From positions 1 through 5,103 of the forward strand of contig CAZGSG010000404.1 in the NCBI GenBank assembly GCA_964528095.1: a stretch of DNA of 5,103 bases, written 5' to 3'. The position numbers were made by a program, and so were the translations under genes. The stretch is from CAZGSG01 sp964528095. Lineage in GTDB: Bacteria > Bacteroidota > Bacteroidia > Chitinophagales > Chitinophagaceae. Below, one piece after another: positions 1 to 5,103 of this stretch (positions are counted from its first letter, which is position 1; each line of letters starts with the position of its first letter). The notes under the pieces are model-generated. The model saw only the letters and a program-made list of their open reading frames with translations, did no database searches and had not been told where the DNA came from.

Positions 1-1119
1 ATAGGATTTGCTTCTCATGCTGTCGTAAGAAATATTTTCCTGATAAGGTGTTGACAAAAATGGAACGATATTTTTAAATACACTATTCAGAGAGCGGGCC
101 ATTACGATTCTTAAATCATCTGCCGCCCTCAATATCAGCGCCATTTGGTCAACTGAGAGTATTGAAAGCAATTTCTCTTTTTCCTTGTCTTTTGGTGCTG
201 ACTTCTGTTCACCACCTTTCAGTGGAACAATTGCATAATGTATTTTCTTTTCGAGGTAAAATATTTCCTGAGAAAACCAATTGTCCACCTGCTTGTGCAG
301 AACCGCATTTTGCGTTAGAAAAATCATTCCAGGCTTTTTATGAAGCTGTTTAAATGATTTCAAGTCAAACAGCAAACACTCCATTCTTTCAGAAGGTTGC
401 TCCACGCTGTTGATGTGTGCTGCTATTCTTTGCGTAAGGTTATAGATGTACGTTTTGCTGTTAAAGTTCATACGGATCAATACCTCATCCAGTGTGGTGT
501 AAAGCGTGGCATCACCATTATATTCCAAAAATTCCAGCTCCACACAAAGATCTTTCAGATAGAACATCTCCCTGAAAGTATGCTTGTGCTTATCTGAAGG
601 CAGGTTTAGAAATGCTTCCACTTCCCGAATAATCAACTCCAACACCGGAATTAATGAATGCTGTTCCCTATGTTTTTTTATTGTCCGTGGCAACCTTTTT
701 AGCAACTCTTTTTTGAGCAGGTCGAAGTAGGTGGCAGGCACACGTTCATCAATGCCCAAATAGCTGGTAAAACGCCTTTCTATCAAAAAAAGCAATTCCT
801 CGATACATGAAATAATATTATCCAGTATCGCCTGGGGCGCTGCATTTTCCGCAAACGGACCCTTGTTTTCCAGTGCCTGGTCAAGCAAGCTGACAAGGCT
901 GGAATGATAGTTTTTTATGGCGCCCTTTATCGCTGTTTCGTCATTCAGATTAAACACCGTGAATTTGATGGCGGACTGAACTTTGTCCTTTTCCGGAATT
1001 ATCAAATTCTGTAATTTGTTGATGTCTTCCGGTGGTATTGAACCAACCTCCGATTTTAATGGATTCAGAGTGACGGAAATCAAAGTGTCCAGCCATTCAA
1101 GTACATAACCTTCACACAT
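1..1119 (-). CDS. Conserved-looking hypothetical protein, 3' end beyond the left edge
   Basis: An uninterrupted minus-strand frame of 373 codons starts at ATG 1119-1117 and is still open at base 1, so the C-terminus is missing. The start is supported by GGGAGGG three bases upstream, the best ribosome-binding site in the window, and by the protein-like sequence that follows (MCEGYVLEWLDTL). I do not recognise a named domain with certainty. The product appears soluble and mostly alpha-helical, with no signal peptide or membrane segment. Visible landmarks are a central stretch with KHTFREMFYLKDL (about 180-192), a segment LYTTLDEVLIRMNFNSKTYI (about 206-225), NWFSQEIFYLEKK (280-292), and a terminal block beginning LSVDQMALILRAADDLR (321-337) and reaching SYDSMRSKSY (364-373). 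From memory, this terminal block resembles uncharacterised Bacteroidota proteins with an LSV-Q-A start and an S--S-RSK-Y end. The gene follows the sensor-kinase gene after a 121-base gap with two inverted repeats, so it may be a regulatory target of that kinase (inference). Confidence 0.85.
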   Translation of the reverse strand, partial: MCEGYVLEWLDTLISVTLNPLKSEVGSIPPEDINKLQNLIIPEKDKVQSAIKFTVFNLNDETAIKGAIKNYHSSLVSLLDQALENKGPFAENAAPQAILDNIISCIEELLFLIERRFTSYLGIDERVPATYFDLLKKELLKRLPRTIKKHREQHSLIPVLELIIREVEAFLNLPSDKHKHTFREMFYLKDLCVELEFLEYNGDATLYTTLDEVLIRMNFNSKTYIYNLTQRIAAHINSVEQPSERMECLLFDLKSFKQLHKKPGMIFLTQNAVLHKQVDNWFSQEIFYLEKKIHYAIVPLKGGEQKSAPKDKEKEKLLSILSVDQMALILRAADDLRIVMARSLNSVFKNIVPFLSTPYQENISYDSMRSKSY

Positions 1120-1122
1120 AAG

Positions 1123-1129
1123 CCCTCCC
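1123..1129 (-). promoter_or_regulatory. Ribosome-binding site of the hypothetical gene
   Basis: The minus strand reads GGGAGGG, then CTT, then the ATG at 1119. The purine run matches a Shine-Dalgarno core, although the spacing to ATG is short. It fixes the start of the gene at 1119. The other two visible starts (4027 and 3445) lack a comparable site. Confidence 0.6.
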
Positions 1130-1142
1130 TTTTATATGGCAA

Positions 1143-1162
1143 ACATTTGTCACCACAAATGT
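1143..1162. promoter_or_regulatory. Perfect 8-4-8 inverted repeat, candidate operator
   Basis: The arms are ACATTTGT (1143-1150) and ACAAATGT (1155-1162), separated by CACC. The dyad is 24 to 43 bases upstream of the ATG at 1119 and overlaps the candidate -7 promoter element at 1156-1163. That position suits a repressor or autoregulatory operator. As RNA it could also form a small AU-rich hairpin in the leader, but no U-run follows, so it is not a typical terminator. The protein that would bind it is not shown by the sequence. Confidence 0.5.
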
Positions 1163-1163
1163 A
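1156..1163 (-). promoter_or_regulatory. Candidate Bacteroidota-type -7 promoter element
   Basis: The minus strand reads TACATTTG, an exact match to the TAnnTTTG -7 consensus of Bacteroidota primary sigma promoters. The -33 region is weak: a TTTC lies 16 bases upstream, where TTTG at about 19 bases would be expected. This could mean an activator-dependent promoter. Transcription would start around 1150 and give a short leader of about 30 bases for the hypothetical gene. Confidence 0.4.
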
Positions 1164-1195
1164 GCCCCATACCACCCCTGAAACTATACGTAATT

Positions 1196-1222
1196 CCTAC
1201 TATTTCCCTACTCAAATAGTAG
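1196..1222. repeat. 9-bp inverted repeat with an embedded 11-bp-period direct repeat
   Basis: Perfect inverted arms CTACTATTT (1197-1205) and AAATAGTAG (1214-1222) enclose an 8-base loop. In the same stretch CCTACT occurs twice, at 1196-1201 and 1207-1212, exactly 11 bases apart, about one helical turn. On the coding strand this reads AGTAGG, five bases, AGTAGG. The element begins about 18 bases after the sensor-kinase stop codon and lies upstream of the candidate promoter of the hypothetical gene. It could be an activator site or an AT-rich 3'-end hairpin; there is no T-run after it on the minus strand, which favours a binding site. Confidence 0.45.
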
Positions 1223-1240
1223 TAAATCAATGCCTTGTAG

Positions 1241-3445
1241 CTATTTGTTCAGCTTATTGATGAGTTGAATCTTGTTCCTGACATCTGCTTTCTCAAACAG
1301 ATTCTGGATATGTTTAGTGACCGTTTTTTCAGAGATAAACAGATCTTTGGCGATCATCTTATACGTTCTGCCTTTCACAATCAGGCGGGCTATTTCGGTT
1401 TCCCTTGTGGTAAAATGCAGCAGCTTGCAGTTTTCCTCAAACTTTGTCTGGCTGGAAGCGGAAACACCTTCTTGCCCCAGGTTTTTTAAGGTTTGAAGTT
1501 GGGCTATGGAGGAACTTAAGATAGCCTTTTGCTGTTTGTTGATACTATCCAAGATGGTTTCAATCTTTTGGCTCAATTCTTCAAAGGAAAAAGGTTTTGA
1601 AATAAAGTCTATTGCGCCCAACTTCAGACCCTTCAGTTTGTCAACCTGTGTGGATTTAGCCGTTAGGAAAATTAAAGGTATATGTGAATATCTTCCCTGT
1701 TCTGCCAGTTTCCTGGCGAAAGCAAAACCATCCATTTTGTCCATCATTACATCAGAAAGAATAAGGTCGGGAATGACCGTTATTTCGTGGAGCTTTTTCA
1801 AAGCCTCCGCACCATTTCTTGCGCAGAATACATTATACACCGTACTTAATTTCTGAAGCAGGAAATTAATCATTGTAATATTATCTTCAATCAAAAGCAA
1901 AGTGCGCCTGCCCTCTTTAAATTCACTGTCGGCAATGGTATCATAACTGTATTCGTAACTGAGCTTACTGATTGCTGTACCTGATTTAGCAATTTCTTCA
2001 TTGCTATCTAATGTATGTTGAGTGAGCGTGATTGTAACCGTTGTTCCCGGAACTACTTCCGGCTGGCTTTGAATAGCAATAGTTCCTCCAAGCCCATCCA
2101 CAACTTTTTTCACAATAGGCAAGCCTAAGCCCATGCCCTGAAGCCCCGTATTTTTATGCCCGATCTGATAATAAGGCTCGAATATTTTCTTTTGCAATTC
2201 CGTGGGTATTCCATCGCCGGTATCCTTAACAGCAAATACGATTTTATCTTCCTGTTTCGTCAGCGATATAGTTATCTGACCGCCTTCGTTAGTAAACTTT
2301 ATGGCGTTTTCAATAATGTTGTTTACAATACGGTTGATGGCATTGGGATCAGCTTTTATAAGCAGCTCATCCTCTATATCAACAAAGAAGGTAATCTGCT
2401 GCATGAAACAATAATGCTGGAACAAAGGGAGGCTGCTGCTGAGTATAGCACTGAAATCGCAAATACGGTTGTGTTTATATGTGTCTATCCCTTTCGTAAA
2501 CCGCTCAATGTCGAACAGGTTTATTACATCAGCAGTTAGTTTATCTACGCCACCTTTTATTACGTCCAATTCCTGACCAGAACCAAATTTGGATATGTAT
2601 TCGTCGAGATAATTTTTAATCAACGTAAGCGGTGTTTTTGTTTCATGAACGAGGTTAATGAAGTTGTTGGTCTTCTGTTCATTGATCTTTTCCAATTCTT
2701 TGGTGCGTTTATTCACTTCATCCTGCAAATCAGCATTCCAACTTTTTAATCGTTGCTCCGATTCAAGCAGCTTTCCATGTTCTATCCGTAGCTGTGTTAC
2801 ATTCCTATGCACCTGTAAGCCGAACAATAACAGGAAGCCGATATTGGTAATAGATGCTTCCATTGCCTGTCCGAATTTAAAGTAATCAATAATGGGTAAA
2901 CCAATCCACGGTGTTAGGCTGAATAATAATACAATCATCTCCTGTTTTGCTTCAAGGCTACTGAAATCATTACTATACTTATAGCGAATGGCTTTAACCA
3001 GAGAAACAATCACCCAAATTGCATAGAGTACCGGAATGACCAGAAGATTTTGTGCGGACCGAAGGTCGTCCGAAATCCAAAAAACAAAAACAAAAAGGCA
3101 GTAAGGCAAAATGAGGAACAGATACACACCTTTATACGCGTGAAACCTAAGCTTTTTTAGATCAAAAGCTTTGAAAACGTAATAGGGGAAATAACAGGGT
3201 GTGATGAAACCGGTAGCATATGCAATTATTTCCTGTAAAAAAAAGCTTCCGGGCAGTTTCGGATCAGGCAGTAAACCTCCGGTGATATTATAAACCAGCA
3301 GCAGAAAAATCAGGATTAGATTGAGCATAGTGATTTTATCATCTGGTCTGGCTAAGCGAAATATCACCAGATAGAAGAAAATCACAAATTCTATGCTCAC
3401 GAAAAGAAATGTGACGATGTGCATTTGTGTTCCAAATACCAACAT
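1241..3445 (-). CDS. 7TM hybrid histidine kinase with receiver and LuxR-type DNA-binding domain
   Basis: This 734-residue protein holds a whole two-component pathway in one chain. Seven hydrophobic segments (about 9-29, 38-53, 68-92, 105-124, 133-153, 169-188, 197-212) form a membrane sensor without a large periplasmic domain. A charged coiled coil (about 218-260) leads to the HisKA domain, with the phosphorylated histidine H267 in HETKTPLTLI. The ATPase domain shows the N-box residue N380 in ENAIKF, the DTGDGI box (408-413) and the GMGLGLPIV box (437-445). The receiver domain (about 514-632) has acidic E520/D521, phospho-acceptor D565, T595 and K617, so it looks fully functional. A LuxR/NarL-type helix-turn-helix (about 677-734) has the expected RETEIARLI and SEKTVTKHI blocks. 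Family knowledge predicts phosphate transfer from H267 to D565 controlling DNA binding. The signal is unknown. The ATG at 3445 lies 6 bases after the acetyltransferase stop codon, implying co-transcription; no clear ribosome-binding site precedes it, and M8 is an alternative start. The gene ends with TAG at 1241-1243. Confidence 0.95.
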   Translation of the reverse strand: MLVFGTQMHIVTFLFVSIEFVIFFYLVIFRLARPDDKITMLNLILIFLLLVYNITGGLLPDPKLPGSFFLQEIIAYATGFITPCYFPYYVFKAFDLKKLRFHAYKGVYLFLILPYCLFVFVFWISDDLRSAQNLLVIPVLYAIWVIVSLVKAIRYKYSNDFSSLEAKQEMIVLLFSLTPWIGLPIIDYFKFGQAMEASITNIGFLLLFGLQVHRNVTQLRIEHGKLLESEQRLKSWNADLQDEVNKRTKELEKINEQKTNNFINLVHETKTPLTLIKNYLDEYISKFGSGQELDVIKGGVDKLTADVINLFDIERFTKGIDTYKHNRICDFSAILSSSLPLFQHYCFMQQITFFVDIEDELLIKADPNAINRIVNNIIENAIKFTNEGGQITISLTKQEDKIVFAVKDTGDGIPTELQKKIFEPYYQIGHKNTGLQGMGLGLPIVKKVVDGLGGTIAIQSQPEVVPGTTVTITLTQHTLDSNEEIAKSGTAISKLSYEYSYDTIADSEFKEGRRTLLLIEDNITMINFLLQKLSTVYNVFCARNGAEALKKLHEITVIPDLILSDVMMDKMDGFAFARKLAEQGRYSHIPLIFLTAKSTQVDKLKGLKLGAIDFISKPFSFEELSQKIETILDSINKQQKAILSSSIAQLQTLKNLGQEGVSASSQTKFEENCKLLHFTTRETEIARLIVKGRTYKMIAKDLFISEKTVTKHIQNLFEKADVRNKIQLINKLNK

Positions 3446-3451
3446 TGCCAG

Positions 3452-4027
3452 TTATTTTACATCTCTTTTAAAAAAATACAAATGGTAAGTGAGATCGTGT
3501 TCATTATAAACTTCAAATCCAAATTTTTCATACCACGGCAGATTCTTGACTGTTGATGTCTCCAGATAAATAGGACGATTAGAAGAATTACTGAAATTGA
3601 TTATTTCCTGGAGCATCTTACTTCCTATACCCCGATTTTGTACCAAAGGATCAACTCCAATAAACCATAGATAAGACATGATTATTTTGGGTTGAATGTT
3701 CTTTATGAGTTTCTCCCTCTTTAAGGTTTTGTTTATATTACTTATTCCTACAGATCGAAGGATAAGTTTTAAATCTAACACTGATGAACGAAAAGTACTT
3801 TTCTTTTTTTCTGGATAAACAATTAAAGCGCAAGCTTTCTCATCATCAGAAAGAAAAACGTCCCCGAACATCATACAGATGTCAAAAGAATAGTCCATTA
3901 GTGCACGTATTCGTTTCTCTCTATGTTTATCCTGTTTAATAATGTAGTTAACACTTGCGTTGGTGTCAAATGACGATGCAAGAATTTCAATAATTAAATT
4001 CTTGTGGGTGTAATTTGCTTTTTTCAT
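3452..4027 (-). CDS. GNAT-family N-acetyltransferase
   Basis: This is a complete 191-residue protein of usual GNAT length. GNAT enzymes move an acetyl group from acetyl-CoA to an amine; the substrate here cannot be told. Motif A is visible at about 121-140: a beta-strand (WFIGVDP) followed by the acetyl-CoA pyrophosphate-binding loop QNRGIG (130-135) and the helix SKMLQEI. Motif B is at about 153-174, with IYLETS and then WYEKFGFEVY, the common C-terminal GNAT signature. The N-terminal third is more divergent and probably carries substrate specificity. There is no signal peptide, so it acts in the cytoplasm. The gene sits 101 bases downstream of the multicopper oxidase gene and 6 bases upstream of the sensor-kinase gene, with which it probably shares a transcript. 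No Shine-Dalgarno is seen before ATG 4027. By hand count, nine 60-base lines of this gene average about 33% GC, against about 43-53% in sampled lines of the oxidase gene, suggesting a different origin. A role as a resistance enzyme is possible but unsupported. Confidence 0.9.
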   Translation of the reverse strand: MKKANYTHKNLIIEILASSFDTNASVNYIIKQDKHREKRIRALMDYSFDICMMFGDVFLSDDEKACALIVYPEKKKSTFRSSVLDLKLILRSVGISNINKTLKREKLIKNIQPKIIMSYLWFIGVDPLVQNRGIGSKMLQEIINFSNSSNRPIYLETSTVKNLPWYEKFGFEVYNEHDLTYHLYFFKRDVK

Positions 4028-4128
4028 AATATTGGTTATACAGTTTATATTATTTTACAAGGATCTAAACTCTTCGGTGAGAAGATTACGCATCAGACCA
4101 ATAAATGTCGTCGTTATGTTTATCCATC

Positions 4129-5103
4129 TTAATAGGTCAATGATAATCCGACACCCCATCCCATATCACTATCATAGTGAGTGCGGATGCCGATGTTTTT
4201 GTTGATGATGTAACTAAGTTCCCCCATGTATTCAAAGTCCGTATTCACCATAAAGCCACCACGTAATCTTTTGGATATAGGAATATCCTCTCTCATCATT
4301 TGCAACCGTACGATTCCATCGTGATATACCTCTGCCTGGAAGTTAACCAGCATCGGCAGCGTATAGATAAATCCTAAGCTAAACTGTCTGCGGGTGTCTT
4401 TCTCATTTCTTTGCCCGAACAGATTCTTTTCGTGCTCATCAATACCGAGTCTGCGGTAACGCCAGTCAAAACCTATGAATGGCATAAACCATTGCATTCT
4501 GCCCAAATACCTGCCTAAATGTGTTTCCACCTCGTAGCCGTGCATATCATTGTAACCTAAACGCCATTCCGAACTCAGGTTCCACCTCGTGTTTTGCAGC
4601 ATTGCCGTTCCGTCATTTCCGTTTGTGGCAAAGTCATTTTGCGCCATGAAATGTGGCATATTGCTTTCCCGCTGTAAGGTTCTATAGGCTTTAGCCTTAT
4701 CGGGCAAGTTGGGATTTTGGTAATCGCCTACAGCAAACACCCTGTTCATGCCCGACATCATGTGATACAAAATATGACAGTGAAAAAACCAGTCGCCCTC
4801 CGTATTGGCCGCGAACTCAAGGGTGTCTGTTTCCATCGGCATGATATCAATGATATTTTTAAGCGGTGAATGCTCTCCTTTACCGTTTAGCACCCTGAAA
4901 TCAAACCCGTGCAGGTGCATGGGATGGCGCATCATGGAGTTGTTGTAAATCGTAATGCGTAGTATTTCACCTTTCTTGACAGGTATTTTATCCGTTTCAG
5001 AAAGTACCCTGTTGTCCATGCTCCAAACATAGCGGTTCATATTCCCGGTAAGGGTGAATTTTATGTTTTTTACAGGTGCATCTTTAGGTAGTGATGTGTT
5101 GTA
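4129..5103 (-). CDS. Multicopper oxidase C-terminal part fused to a beta-barrel-like domain; 5' end beyond the right edge
   Basis: The frame is open through the right edge; 324 residues are visible and the true start is outside. The internal ATG at 5040 is not the likely start, because the 21 codons before it (ending NIKFTLTGN) fit the oxidase fold. Counting from the window edge, the third copper motif HPMHLHG has H60, H63 and H65, and the fourth, HCHILYHMMSGM, has H108, C109, H110, H114 and axial M119. Together they give the type 1 copper ligands and part of the trinuclear centre, in the CopA/PcoA pattern. Such periplasmic enzymes oxidise Cu(I) and protect against copper. A standard oxidase ends soon after this motif, but here about 200 residues follow. 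From about residue 151 the extension is rich in aromatic and alternating polar/non-polar residues (WRLGYNDMHGYEVETHLG, MPFIGFDWRYRRLG) and ends GVGLSLTY with a terminal aromatic residue, as outer-membrane barrels do. It resembles a CopB/PcoB-like barrel, but that assignment is inferred. Stop TAA is at 4129-4131. Confidence 0.88.
   Translation of the reverse strand, partial: YNTSLPKDAPVKNIKFTLTGNMNRYVWSMDNRVLSETDKIPVKKGEILRITIYNNSMMRHPMHLHGFDFRVLNGKGEHSPLKNIIDIMPMETDTLEFAANTEGDWFFHCHILYHMMSGMNRVFAVGDYQNPNLPDKAKAYRTLQRESNMPHFMAQNDFATNGNDGTAMLQNTRWNLSSEWRLGYNDMHGYEVETHLGRYLGRMQWFMPFIGFDWRYRRLGIDEHEKNLFGQRNEKDTRRQFSLGFIYTLPMLVNFQAEVYHDGIVRLQMMREDIPISKRLRGGFMVNTDFEYMGELSYIINKNIGIRTHYDSDMGWGVGLSLTY

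Noticed and set aside
162..597. Plus-strand open frames at 162-353 and 397-597
   Set aside because: They lie antisense inside the long minus-strand frame, lack ribosome-binding sites and encode low-complexity-looking peptides with no recognisable motif. They are shadows.
1..1119. Assignment of the left-hand gene as rteC (regulator of conjugative transposon excision)
   Set aside because: Gene position beside a two-component regulator suggested RteC, but the typical RteC C-terminal pattern as I recall it is not present, and the protein is longer. Kept as hypothetical.
1265..2885. Five plus-strand open frames within 1265-2885
   Set aside because: All lie opposite the sensor-kinase gene, whose domains are unmistakable. 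The plus-strand peptides are serine-, phenylalanine- and leucine-rich antisense products without motifs.
4028..4070. Possible promoter directly upstream of the acetyltransferase gene
   Set aside because: The minus strand has TTGTAA and TATAAC only 14 bases apart and no TAnnTTTG element. In such AT-rich DNA these matches are expected by chance.
4060..4087. Possible terminator hairpin between the oxidase and acetyltransferase genes
   Set aside because: Only a 5-bp stem (TCTTC / GAAGA around a TCACC loop) is present on the minus strand and no T-run follows. Too weak to call.
4129..5040. Start of the multicopper oxidase at the ATG at 5040
   Set aside because: The frame is open upstream to the window edge and the preceding codons fit the oxidase domain. 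A protein starting at 5040 would lack the first two copper-motif regions.

Overview
The window looks like chromosomal or accessory DNA from a member of the Bacteroidota, probably a Sphingobacterium-, Chitinophaga- or Flavobacterium-like group. Supporting points are a moderate, AT-leaning base composition, AT-rich start regions with little or no Shine-Dalgarno sequence for two of the three visible starts, a TAnnTTTG-type promoter element, and a hybrid histidine kinase that carries its own DNA-binding output domain. The genus cannot be fixed from this sequence.

All four supported genes lie on the minus strand, so the direction of transcription is from right to left. Reading that way: (1) 5103-4129 is the C-terminal part of a multicopper oxidase (CopA/PcoA-like copper centres) that continues into an extra domain of about 170 residues resembling an outer-membrane beta-barrel. 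Its start is outside the window. (2) 4027-3452 is a complete GNAT-family N-acetyltransferase, clearly more AT-rich than its neighbours. (3) 3445-1241, starting only 6 bases after the acetyltransferase, is a complete 734-residue membrane sensor. It combines seven predicted membrane helices, a coiled coil, a histidine kinase core, a receiver domain and a LuxR-type helix-turn-helix. (4) 1119-1 is an open frame of 373 codons running off the left edge, a protein of unknown function with a distinctive C-terminal region.

The 121-base gap between the sensor gene and the unknown gene holds two perfect inverted repeats. The one nearer the unknown gene overlaps a Bacteroidota-type -7 promoter element. 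The other, nearer the sensor gene, also contains a direct repeat with an 11-base period. The simplest model is that the acetyltransferase and sensor form one transcription unit, and that the sensor (or another regulator) controls the unknown gene through this gap. This is inference. No RNA genes, insertion sequences, CRISPR arrays or clear intrinsic terminators were seen. The plus-strand open frames are shadows of the minus-strand genes.
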